Part shown: positions 6,552-12,368 of the stretch, piece by piece
Numbering within the stretch: position 1 is the first letter of the stretch
Layout of the letters: each line of letters opens with the position of its first letter
DNA from: JACVCK01 sp041940385
GTDB lineage: Bacteria > Planctomycetota > Phycisphaerae > Phycisphaerales > UBA1924
Direction: 5' to 3'
NCBI GenBank assembly: GCA_041940385.1
Contig: JBGTSD010000092.1
Coordinates: 1 to 12,368 of the forward strand
Length of the DNA stretch: 12,368 nt
Position numbers and translations under genes: made by a program
Notes under the pieces: generated by a model
The model's database searches: none
Told to the model about the DNA's origin: nothing
What the model saw: only the letters and a program-made list of their open reading frames with translations

Positions 6552-8615
6552 TTACGGGCAATTGGTGTTGTAGAGACTCACCACCGCGTTCAGGTCGGCG
6601 AAGTCCACATCGCCATCGCCATCGACGTCGCCCTGCAGACCCTGCCCGCTGGTGTTGAACTGGCTCAGCACCACGTTTAGGTCGCCGAAGCCGATGAAGC
6701 CGTCGCCATCGACGTCCGCCGGGCAGGGCTGGCCCATGGCGCTCGCCGTCAGCCGCACCTTGGTTCCGGTGTAGGACACCACGAGCGAGCCGCCTCCGCT
6801 GAGCATCGGGAGCGTTGTCGTCTGGAACGTTCCGGAGACCGAGCCTGCACTGACGATCTCGAAGACCTGTCCGTCGGTGGGCTGGAAATTGCCGAGCAGT
6901 TCGACGATCAGCTCGCCGCCGAGCGCCGCATTGCCCGAGACGACCAGCTTGTCCGACTCGGACGAGCCGAGCTGGATCTTCATCTTGCCGGCGGCGGACT
7001 GCGTATACGTGCCCGTAATGGTCAGCGTGCCGGCGGGCGTGCTCGCGTTGCCGGGCGCCGTCGTGCCGCCGTTGGTCACCGCGGACTCGACCGTGCCCGT
7101 GCCCTCGACCGTGCCGGTGACGCCGACGTTCAGAACCGGCGAGAAGAATCGGCCCTGGCCGTTGACGGTCAGCAGCCCCGTGCCGCCCGCGGCGTTGTTC
7201 GGCCCGAGGCCGACGCTCACGCCGCCGGTGCTGTTCCAGAGCGAGGTGTTGCCGGAGATCGTCACGGCGCCGTTCGAGCCCGGGTTGCGCCCGATGAATC
7301 CGCCGACGCTGTTCACGCGTCCTGCCGAGTTGATGTTCAGCGTGCCCTGCCCGCCGAATCCGACCACGACCGAGCCGCCATTGGCGTGCCAGCGCGCGTT
7401 GGCGCCGCTGACCTGCACGGTCCCCGACGATCCGGCGAGCCCGCCGATGTAGCCGGCGGTAAAGGTCGGCGAATCAAGGCCGGAGGACGTGACCGACGAC
7501 TGCGTCAGCACCGTCAGCATGGCCGAGCCCTCGCGCGCCACCTGGAGTTGGCTGTCGGTCACCATCTGGCCGCCGGTCTGCACGAACGCGTCGCCCATGC
7601 CGGTTGGGCCGAGGCCCAGCACGATGCTCGCCGTGGCGCTGAGCATGCCGTTCTGCTCGACGGTCACCATGCCCATGCCGTTGCGGCCGATGTAGTACCA
7701 GCCCGTCGATGTCCACTGCGAACCGGTCCCGGTGATCGTCACCTCGGAGTCGGCGTCGTTCGACGACGCGGTCTGCACGTTCGCGCTCGCGACGACCGCG
7801 CCGTTGCTGACCGTCATCTCGCCGTGACCGCCGTTGCCGATGTTCCAGATCTGTGCGCCGCCGGTCAGCGTCGAGCCGGGGCCGTCCACGAGCACCGCGC
7901 CGGTGGCGCCGCTGATCGCGGCGACCGTGAAGCTCGGCGTCGTCACGTCGGCGCCGTTGAGAATGTTCAGCGTGCCGTCGCCGAAATACCCCACGTAGAA
8001 GTCGAGCGAGGCGTTGGCCTGGGCGCTGTTCCCGTCCACGATCATGGTCCCGACCCCGGTCGAGCCGGTGCCGATGAACATGCCGCGCGACGTCGAGGCG
8101 GAGCTGCCCGAGCTGATGTTGTGGGTGCCCGTGCCGAACTCGCCGAGCGAGTAGTCATCGGACATGATCCACATGTGATTGCCGGTCTGGTGCAGCGTGC
8201 CGGTCGATTGGAAGTTGGCGCCGATGATCGCGTCATCCGAGATCGTTCGGCCCGTGTTGAACGTCAGCGAGGCGGTGTTGCCGTCCTGATCCGCGACGAA
8301 CACCGTGTTGGTGGTGTACGTGTTGCCCGCGAGGGCGAGCGTCGGATGCCCGAGCCGCGCCATGAGCTGGTTGGTGGTGCGGTTGTTGGTGAACGTGACC
8401 GAGTAGGTCGAGGCAAGGTTGAAGATGGCGTAGTTCGTGGAGTTCGGCACGGGGTCGCCGCCGTCGAACGTCTGCCAGTTCGCGGCGTTGCCGAACGGGC
8501 CGCCGTTGATGTTGCTCCAGTACCGCTCCGGGGCGCCGGAGGCCGTGCCCACCGCCGCGGCCGCGCCAGCGGCCATCGCCAGGGTCCACGCTCGACGCGT
8601 TCGGATTACCGCCAT
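6552..8615 (-). CDS. Secreted beta-solenoid repeat protein (T5SS/PEP-CTERM-associated repeats) with C-terminal dockerin-like module
   Basis: The product is 687 residues and has no enzyme motifs. The signal peptide is residues 1 to about 28, cleaving after SGA; it contains TRRAWTL, so Tat export is possible but unproven. The mature start, RYWSNINGGPFGNAANW, is a common opening in secreted planctomycete repeat proteins. Residues about 160-500 are strand-loop-strand repeats of the T5SS/PEP-CTERM-associated type. Examples are VLVDGPGSTLTGG followed by IGNGGHGEMTVSNGAVVAS, VTITGTGSQWTSTGWYYIG, VQVSGANARWHANGG and VTISGNTSLWNSTGG; these should stack into a right-handed beta-solenoid. Residues about 500-625 are a further beta-rich segment. 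Residues 631-687 hold two calcium-type repeats (DVDGDGFIGFGDLN, DVDGDGDVDFADLN) bounded by CP and ending in NCP. It is likely a surface or matrix protein. The start is supported by GAGGAGAGG five bases before the ATG; no transmembrane or PEP-CTERM tail is present. Confidence 0.9.
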   Translation of the reverse strand: MAVIRTRRAWTLAMAAGAAAAVGTASGAPERYWSNINGGPFGNAANWQTFDGGDPVPNSTNYAIFNLASTYSVTFTNNRTTNQLMARLGHPTLALAGNTYTTNTVFVADQDGNTASLTFNTGRTISDDAIIGANFQSTGTLHQTGNHMWIMSDDYSLGEFGTGTHNISSGSSASTSRGMFIGTGSTGVGTMIVDGNSAQANASLDFYVGYFGDGTLNILNGADVTTPSFTVAAISGATGAVLVDGPGSTLTGGAQIWNIGNGGHGEMTVSNGAVVASANVQTASSNDADSEVTITGTGSQWTSTGWYYIGRNGMGMVTVEQNGMLSATASIVLGLGPTGMGDAFVQTGGQMVTDSQLQVAREGSAMLTVLTQSSVTSSGLDSPTFTAGYIGGLAGSSGTVQVSGANARWHANGGSVVVGFGGQGTLNINSAGRVNSVGGFIGRNPGSNGAVTISGNTSLWNSTGGVSVGLGPNNAAGGTGLLTVNGQGRFFSPVLNVGVTGTVEGTGTVESAVTNGGTTAPGNASTPAGTLTITGTYTQSAAGKMKIQLGSSESDKLVVSGNAALGGELIVELLGNFQPTDGQVFEIVSAGSVSGTFQTTTLPMLSGGGSLVVSYTGTKVRLTASAMGQPCPADVDGDGFIGFGDLNVVLSQFNTSGQGLQGDVDGDGDVDFADLNAVVSLYNTNCP

Positions 8616-8636
8616 ATTGACCTCTCCTCGGGGTTC

Positions 8637-8667
8637 GTCCGGGGGTCGACCCTTTCGGGCCCCGGAC
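8637..8667 (-). promoter_or_regulatory. Stem-loop in the 5' leader of the beta-solenoid gene
   Basis: On the minus strand an 8-bp stem (GTCCGGGG with CCCCGGAC) encloses a smaller CCC-GAAA-GGG hairpin with a GNRA-type tetraloop. The structure ends about 21 bases before the ATG, just upstream of the ribosome binding site. It could stabilise the mRNA or tune translation. No promoter could be assigned in the 188 bases between the gene and the tRNA. Confidence 0.45.
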
Positions 8668-8803
8668 TGCCTTGGGCGTAAGCATGCATCGGTTGGAGGC
8701 CCGCGTGCCGCGACGCCTCAACCCACAATACGAGCGGACTCAGCCCTCGGATGCCCCCGGCCCCCCACGCCCGAGAATCTCACCCGGGCAAACCACCGAA
8801 AAG

Positions 8804-8877
8804 TGGGCGATACAGGACTCGAACCTGTGACCTCTTGCGTGTCATGCAAGCGCGCTAGCCAGCTGCGCCAATCGCCC
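8804..8877 (-). tRNA. tRNA-Val (anticodon GAC)
   Basis: A complete 74-base cloverleaf reads on the minus strand. It has a perfect 7-bp acceptor (GGGCGAT/ATCGCCC), D arm GCGC/GCGC, anticodon stem CTTGC/GCAAG around loop ATGACAC (anticodon GAC, valine), a five-base variable loop, and T arm ACAGG/CCTGT around TTCGAGT. The discriminator is A and the CCA is not encoded (ACTTTT follows). It lies between the FHA-GAF-PP2C gene and the beta-solenoid gene on the same strand but has its own likely promoter. Confidence 0.97.
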
Positions 8878-8911
8878 AGATTGTCCCGCCCGGCCTCCCG
8901 TTCGGGGCCGG

Positions 8912-8925
8912 GAGTATAGCGGCCT
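8912..8925 (-). promoter_or_regulatory. Promoter -10 region of tRNA-Val
   Basis: The minus strand reads AGGCCGCTATACTC, with a TATACT -10 box at 8914-8919, about 36 bases before the mature tRNA 5' end. The -35 region falls around the 3' end of the phosphatase gene and is a poor match. The same 14 bases recur upstream of the tRNA at 12337. Right after the -10, a GC-rich inverted repeat (CCCGGCC/GGCCGGG, 8889-8912) would fold in the leader. Confidence 0.6.
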
Positions 8926-8941
8926 TCCCGTCATCGGTCGG

Positions 8942-10675
8942 CTACCGGCGGACCTCCACCACGGTGGCGTCGTCGTCGAGACTCGGCCCCCCGGCGAACG
9001 CCACCAACGCCTCGAACAGGCCGCCCACCGCGTCGCCCGAAGGACCCAGCCGACCGAGGCACTCCCGAACGCCGCTCTCGCCGAATCTCTGCACCGATCC
9101 CTGCGGCGTCTCGCCCGACGCGGGCTGCTCGAACACGCCGTCGCTGAAGACGAGCAAGCTGTCGCCCGCGTCGAACGACGTCTCCACCGCGTCGAATTTC
9201 AGCCCGGCCACGATGCCGATCGGCGGCCCGCCCTCGTCGGCGACGAAGCGTGATTCGCCCGAGCGCGAGCGCACCATCGCGTAGCCGTGCCCGGCGTTGA
9301 CGTACTGCAGTTTCCCGCGTTCGGCGTCGAGCACGCCCACCCAGACCGTCACGAACTTGTCCTCCGGCCGGCGCGGATGCACGTACTCGTTGAGCGCGCG
9401 GATTGCCTGCGCCGGATCGCCGCTCTCGAGCAGCGCCGCGTGCAGGTAGCCCTGCGACGCCGTCATCAGCACCGACGCCGGCACGCCCTTGCCGCACACG
9501 TCGCCGAGCGCCACCGCAAGACGCCCGTCTCGCAGCGGGATCACGTCGAAGAAGTCGCCGCCGACGCGCTGACCGGGACGGCTCTCGCCCACGTACGAGA
9601 ACGGCCCGTACTTGCCCTCGCGGCGCGGCAGGATGTACCGCTGCGCCTCGGCCGCGGCGTCGATGTCCGCCTCCACGCGCGCGAGCCGGCGATCGAGCTC
9701 CATGCGCACGAGGTTCGACATCGCCATCGCGGCAAGACGGCCAAGACCGACGGCGAAATCCGTCGAATCATCGCCCGCACGCCGCGTCGCGTCGCTGGCG
9801 CCCCGGTTGTCGAAATAGAGATAGCCCGCGACCGCGCTGCCGATGCTCAGCGGCACGCAGAGGGCTTCCTCGATGGCGTACTGCATGACGCTCATCGCCG
9901 CGTGCTCGTCCATCTCCGGGGCCGCGACGAGTCGCGCCGGCGCTCCGAGGTTTGCCTCGCGGATGAGCGATCGGCTGAGCCGCGGCGCCGCGCCTTCGAC
10001 GGCGATGTCGCCCCGCTGCCCCACCACCTCCACCAGCTCGGCGCCCCCCGTCGCCTTCAGCAGCGCCACATTGGCGAATCCGGTCCCCGCCATCGCGGCG
10101 TCGAGCACCGCCTCGGCCAGGGCCTCGCTGTCCGGCGCCGAGTGAATCGCGGTGGCGCAATCGAGCAGCAGCCCGAGGCGCCGGTGCACCAGCGAGCCAT
10201 CCGTTCCGGGATCGAGCCGTTGAATCGAGCCGCCGACGGCTGCGGCGTCATCGACCGTCGCGATCGTCGTGCGGTGCGTGCCGCGGGTGTCGTCCTTGGC
10301 CGTCGCCCGGAACGTCCACGGCGCGATCACGACCATGTCGCCCGCGCGCAGCGGGTAGTCGCGCCCCGACTCGACGCGGACGCCGTTGAGGAATGTGCCG
10401 TGCCGGCTGCCGGTGTCCCGGATCGCCCACTGGCCTCCGCCGCTTCGCGCCGGCATGTAAACCAGCGATGCATGGTCGCGGGACACGTGGTCGTCGCCCT
10501 GGAGGGCGATCTGGTGGTGGGCCCGGCGGCCGATGGTGAACGGCCCCGGCGGCGTGAGAACGACATCCACCGGCTCGGGCCCGGAGATGGACACGAACGC
10601 CAGGTCGGTCGTCGGGTTCTTCCGGCTCTCCGCCACACGCACCTCTGACCGTCGATGGGTCTGATCTGCCCTCAT
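8942..10675 (-). CDS. FHA-GAF-PP2C (SpoIIE/RsbU-type) signalling phosphatase
   Basis: The product is 577 residues and predicted cytoplasmic. Domain order: FHA phosphothreonine-binding domain at about 25-125 (GR at 49-50, SRDH at 65-68, LNG at 96-98); GAF sensor domain at about 160-320; a charged helical linker at about 322-350; and a PP2C phosphatase domain of the SpoIIE/RsbU type at about 355-577. The phosphatase metal ligands are in GGDFFD (D374), GDVCGKG (D392), FSDG (D512) and the terminal DDDAT (568-571). Such proteins dephosphorylate Ser/Thr-phosphorylated regulators, often anti-sigma-factor antagonists; the FHA domain suggests recruitment by a Ser/Thr kinase. No kinase, anti-sigma factor or antagonist gene is next to it, so its partner is unknown. 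The start is not settled: ATG at 10673-10675 has no good ribosome binding site, while an in-frame GTG at 10634-10636 has AGAGG five bases upstream and would remove 13 residues outside any domain. Confidence 0.93.
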   Translation of the reverse strand: MRADQTHRRSEVRVAESRKNPTTDLAFVSISGPEPVDVVLTPPGPFTIGRRAHHQIALQGDDHVSRDHASLVYMPARSGGGQWAIRDTGSRHGTFLNGVRVESGRDYPLRAGDMVVIAPWTFRATAKDDTRGTHRTTIATVDDAAAVGGSIQRLDPGTDGSLVHRRLGLLLDCATAIHSAPDSEALAEAVLDAAMAGTGFANVALLKATGGAELVEVVGQRGDIAVEGAAPRLSRSLIREANLGAPARLVAAPEMDEHAAMSVMQYAIEEALCVPLSIGSAVAGYLYFDNRGASDATRRAGDDSTDFAVGLGRLAAMAMSNLVRMELDRRLARVEADIDAAAEAQRYILPRREGKYGPFSYVGESRPGQRVGGDFFDVIPLRDGRLAVALGDVCGKGVPASVLMTASQGYLHAALLESGDPAQAIRALNEYVHPRRPEDKFVTVWVGVLDAERGKLQYVNAGHGYAMVRSRSGESRFVADEGGPPIGIVAGLKFDAVETSFDAGDSLLVFSDGVFEQPASGETPQGSVQRFGESGVRECLGRLGPSGDAVGGLFEALVAFAGGPSLDDDATVVEVRR

Positions 10676-10689
10676 GCTAGTCGATGACC

Positions 10690-10719
10690 CCCCGCGCCGG
10701 GGAGCCCTGCGCGGGGCTC
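10690..10719. repeat. Overlapping inverted repeats in a 66-base divergent spacer
   Basis: Between the phosphatase and the GAF reductase, an 8-bp perfect inverted repeat (CCCCGCGC at 10690-10697, GCGCGGGG at 10709-10716) overlaps a second 6-bp one (GAGCCC at 10702-10707, GGGCTC at 10714-10719). The two cannot form at once. This could be an operator for divergent genes or competing leader hairpins, or just a by-product of GC richness. Confidence 0.35.
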
Positions 10720-10741
10720 GGCGCGCCAACAATCGCTCCTG

Positions 10742-11206
10742 ATGCCCCTGCGCGACTACAGCACGCTCCAGCGCACGTTTCCGACGCTCGCACGCGGCAC
10801 GCGCGAGGAACGCATGACGTCCGCCGTCAACGCCCTCTGGGACGCGTTCCACACCAAGGGCGTGTCGTGGGTCGGCTTCTATCTCCCCGACGCCAACGGC
10901 GAATCCATGATTCTCGGCCCGCGACGCGACAAGCCGGCGTGCTCACCGATCGGCCTGCACGGCGCGTGCGGCCAGTGCTTCCTCTCGCGCGAGCCGCTCG
11001 TCGTGCGCGATGTCGCCGAACTCGGCGAGGGCTACATTGCCTGTGATCCGCGCGACCGCTCGGAGGTGGTGCTTCCGCTCTTCGACGAGCGCGGCGAGTG
11101 CTGGGGCGTGCTGGATGTGGACAGCTTCGACGTCGGCGCGTTCACCGAGTACGACGCGCGAGAACTCGCTGCGCTCATGCGCGCCGCCGGACTCACGACG
11201 AAGTAG
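10742..11206 (+). CDS. msrC: GAF-domain free methionine-(R)-sulfoxide reductase
   Basis: The product is 154 residues, essentially a single GAF domain. The family (fRMsr, E. coli MsrC/YebR) reduces free methionine-R-sulfoxide in the cytoplasm, using thioredoxin-recycled cysteines. The sequence shows the family blocks WVGFYL (43-48), MILGPRRDKPAC (56-67), GACGQC (74-79), YIACD (98-102), SEVVLPL (107-113) and GVLDVDS (122-128). The three cysteines of the catalytic/resolving set are present as C67, C76 and C101. Spacing is close to the E. coli enzyme, with the first pair one residue nearer together. It is transcribed divergently from the FHA-GAF-PP2C gene across 66 bases and convergently with the low-complexity gene. 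No Shine-Dalgarno site precedes the ATG. The alternative is a GAF protein that has kept the cysteines but has another role; I consider the reductase more likely. Confidence 0.83.
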   Translation: MPLRDYSTLQRTFPTLARGTREERMTSAVNALWDAFHTKGVSWVGFYLPDANGESMILGPRRDKPACSPIGLHGACGQCFLSREPLVVRDVAELGEGYIACDPRDRSEVVLPLFDERGECWGVLDVDSFDVGAFTEYDARELAALMRAAGLTTK

Positions 11207-11216
11207 CCCACCAACG

Positions 11217-11251
11217 AAAAGCGGCGCCCCGAACTCAATCGGAGCGCCGCT
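11217..11251 (-). terminator. Intrinsic terminator of the low-complexity protein gene
   Basis: Read on the minus strand, AGCGGCGC pairs with GCGCCGCT, and the stem continues through a U-G wobble into CCGA/TCGG. This gives about 13 bp closing a six-base loop, followed by TTTTC. It lies 64 bases beyond the stop codon at 11315. On the plus strand the stem has an internal C/A mismatch and no T run, so it serves the minus-strand gene rather than the reductase. Confidence 0.85.
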
Positions 11252-11314
11252 GCACAGGGTCTGTAGCCGGCCGACGGGGCCGTCGGCCAGCCTCAACAAT
11301 CAGTTATCGGTCGC

Positions 11315-11968
11315 TCAGGCGGCCTCGCGGCAAAGATTCGGATTCACGCCCGGGGCGAAGGGGGCGGCGCCCGTATTCGGGGTCCCGTTGATGGGGGCGC
11401 CGGGGATGCCGGGGTTCGTGTAGCCGGGGTTGAAGCCGCCGGTGGGGATCGACGTGCCGGCGTAGGGCATGCCGTTCCAGAGGCCGGGGAAGCCGTTCAC
11501 GAAGCCGTTGAAGCCGAAGCCCGTCGGGATCGTGCCGAAGAAGCCGGGGAAGCCGCCGAAGTTCCACGGCGTGGCGCCGTTGAAGCCGGTGTTCCAGGCG
11601 TTGTTGTTCCAGCCGTTGAAGGGGCCGAAGCCGTTGGTGAAGCCGGGGGTGTTGAAACCCTTGTTGAAGCCGTTCGTGCCCCAGTTCTGACCGAAGTTCT
11701 GGGCGAACGTCGAGTTCCACGGCGTGTTGTTCCAGCCGTTGATCGGGTTGAAGCCATTGATGGGGTTGAAGCCGTTGAACGTGGAGAACGGCGTATTCCA
11801 GTTCCAGCCGTTGATCGGGGCGCCGCCGAAGGGGCCGCCGCCGAAGCCGTTGAACGTGTTGAAGCCGTTGATCGGGCTCCAATTGTTCTGGCCGTTCCAG
11901 GGATTGAAGCCAAACGTGTTCCAGGGCGTGAAGTTGGTCGTCGTGAACGGGTTGAAGAAGGTGTTCAT
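11315..11968 (-). CDS. Uncharged Asn/Gly/Phe/Trp-rich low-complexity protein, function unknown
   Basis: I do not recognise a family. From the ATG at 11966-11968 the product is 217 residues, with about 44 Asn, 42 Gly, 32 Phe and 12 Trp plus much Pro and Thr. The only charged residues are K103, R214 and E215; there is no Asp or His and the single Cys is C213. Short motifs recur irregularly: NGFNPINGFNPINGW, NTPWN, NGWNNNAWN, GFGFNGF, GAPING. There is no signal peptide or hydrophobic helix. Coding is supported by strong C/G third positions on this strand (AAC, TTC, GGC), by GGAG nine bases before the ATG, and by a strong terminator downstream. An in-frame ATG at 11981-11983 would add five residues (MEPEQ) but lacks a ribosome binding site. 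The composition resembles prion-like or FG-rich sequences that self-associate, but that is inference. It converges with msrC. Confidence 0.72.
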   Translation of the reverse strand: MNTFFNPFTTTNFTPWNTFGFNPWNGQNNWSPINGFNTFNGFGGGPFGGAPINGWNWNTPFSTFNGFNPINGFNPINGWNNTPWNSTFAQNFGQNWGTNGFNKGFNTPGFTNGFGPFNGWNNNAWNTGFNGATPWNFGGFPGFFGTIPTGFGFNGFVNGFPGLWNGMPYAGTSIPTGGFNPGYTNPGIPGAPINGTPNTGAAPFAPGVNPNLCREAA

Positions 11969-12263
11969 CTGCTCAGGCTCCATCTTGCTGTGCACAGGAA
12001 TCGAACATGGCAACGTCGCGTCGTCCGGCGCTCCCTTCGAGGCCGGTAGCGGCGTTGAATCAGTCGTGATGCGAAGTGGCGGATGAGGATCGCCCATCGG
12101 AGGCTGCGTCTTCTCGCTGCGAAAAGTCCGATCGCGCCGCCGGATCCCCGCTGGGTCCGGACGCCGATCGTCGGGAGCAACCTCGTGGCTCCACGTGCAC
12201 CCTGTCATCGACGCGCCAAAGGGCCGACTTTCCTCGCTCTCGCCCTTTTCGGGCCCCCCGGAG
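11969..12263. other. Gene-free stretch upstream of the low-complexity gene and the tRNA
   Basis: No convincing gene was found on either strand. The low-complexity reading frame stays open upstream to 12271, but the predicted sequence there has the Arg/Pro/Ser composition of GC-rich noncoding DNA and none of the downstream repeats. The stretch should contain the minus-strand promoter and leader of the low-complexity gene; no clear -35/-10 pair could be picked. A short imperfect hairpin is visible around 12110-12127 (CTTCTCGC/GCGAAAAG). Confidence 0.45.
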
Positions 12264-12295
12264 TTGCCCAACGGGCCACAGAGGCCGCTATACTC
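12264..12295 (+). promoter_or_regulatory. Promoter of the tRNA at the window end
   Basis: A TATACT -10 box (12289-12294) sits within AGGCCGCTATACTC (12282-12295), identical over 14 bases to the tRNA-Val promoter. A TTGCCC -35 candidate (12264-12269) lies 19 bases upstream, slightly long spacing. Transcription would start about 12301, giving a leader of roughly 36 bases before the tRNA. Confidence 0.65.
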
Positions 12296-12336
12296 GCCCC
12301 CCCGCCCGGCGAACCCCGAGCGGTTTCACGCCCGAA

Positions 12337-12368
12337 GGGCCTATAGCTCAGCTGGCTAGAGCGCACCC
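12337..12368 (+). tRNA. tRNA, 5' part only, probably tRNA-Ile (GAT)
   Basis: The last 32 bases fit a tRNA 5' half: acceptor GGGCCTA, TA, D arm GCTC/GAGC around AGCTGGCTA, G26, then CACCC as the 5' side of the anticodon stem. The anticodon lies beyond the window. The D arm followed by GCGCACCC closely matches bacterial tRNA-Ile(GAU), so that isotype is inferred, not read. A promoter with a TATACT box lies upstream. Confidence 0.85.

Noticed and set aside
7386..8681. A long plus-strand open frame opposite the beta-solenoid gene
   Set aside because: It is Arg/Ala-rich with no recognisable domain; the minus strand has a signal peptide, repeats, dockerin-like end and ribosome binding site.
8764..8803. 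Possible terminator just after tRNA-Val
   Set aside because: A weak imperfect hairpin (GCCC/GGGC with GAG/CTC inside) is present on the minus strand, but no T run follows it; the TTTT lies before the hairpin.
9287..10648. A long plus-strand open frame opposite the FHA-GAF-PP2C gene
   Set aside because: It is rich in Arg and His with no motif; the opposite strand encodes three clear domains.
11469..11690. A plus-strand frame with Lys-Pro-Leu repeats
   Set aside because: It is the antisense of the Asn/Gly/Phe repeat gene; it covers only part of the region, while the minus frame is continuous and has G/C third positions, a ribosome binding site and a terminator.
11738..11785. Short direct DNA repeats that could suggest a CRISPR or tandem array
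   Set aside because: They encode the tandem NGFNPI motif within the low-complexity gene; there are no spacers of constant length and no cas genes.

Overview
The window is GC-rich, with strong G/C preference at third codon positions. It most likely comes from a member of the Planctomycetota, probably the Phycisphaerae/Phycisphaerales. This is inferred from two secreted proteins that end in paired EF-hand/dockerin-like repeats (DGDGDVDFGDLN type), from a T5SS/PEP-CTERM-associated repeat protein of the kind common in that phylum, and from the style of the trigger factor. No mobile element, phage gene, CRISPR array or rRNA was seen.

Left block (1-3789, all minus strand): a compact run of four genes, read as tig (trigger factor), a secreted amidohydrolase, a small membrane protein with a SHOCT-like tail, and the N-terminal third of clpX (cut by the window edge). 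Gaps of 47, 29 and 59 bases suggest one operon. The tig-clpX pairing is a familiar protein-quality-control layout, but here two unrelated genes sit where clpP is often found.

Middle block (3790-8615): after a 311-base divergent spacer comes a plus-strand secreted subtilisin-family protease. It faces a minus-strand secreted beta-solenoid repeat protein. Both end in a C-terminal two-repeat dockerin-like module bounded by Cys-Pro, and they share a hairpin terminator that can work in both directions. They look like extracellular or envelope proteins that use the same attachment chemistry.

Right block (8616-12368): a tRNA-Val(GAC) on the minus strand; a FHA-GAF-PP2C (SpoIIE/RsbU-type) signalling phosphatase on the minus strand; and, divergent from it across only 66 bases, a small GAF protein with the three cysteines of free methionine-(R)-sulfoxide reductase. 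Convergent with that is a 217-residue protein made almost entirely of Asn, Gly, Phe, Trp, Pro and Thr with only three charged residues, followed by a strong terminator. The window ends 32 bases into a plus-strand tRNA, probably tRNA-Ile(GAT). The two tRNA genes share an identical 14-base promoter element around a TATACT -10 box.

The best candidate for something undescribed is the uncharged, aromatic low-complexity protein at 11315-11968. The trigger-factor operon with an inserted amidohydrolase and the paired dockerin-tagged exoproteins are the next most interesting.
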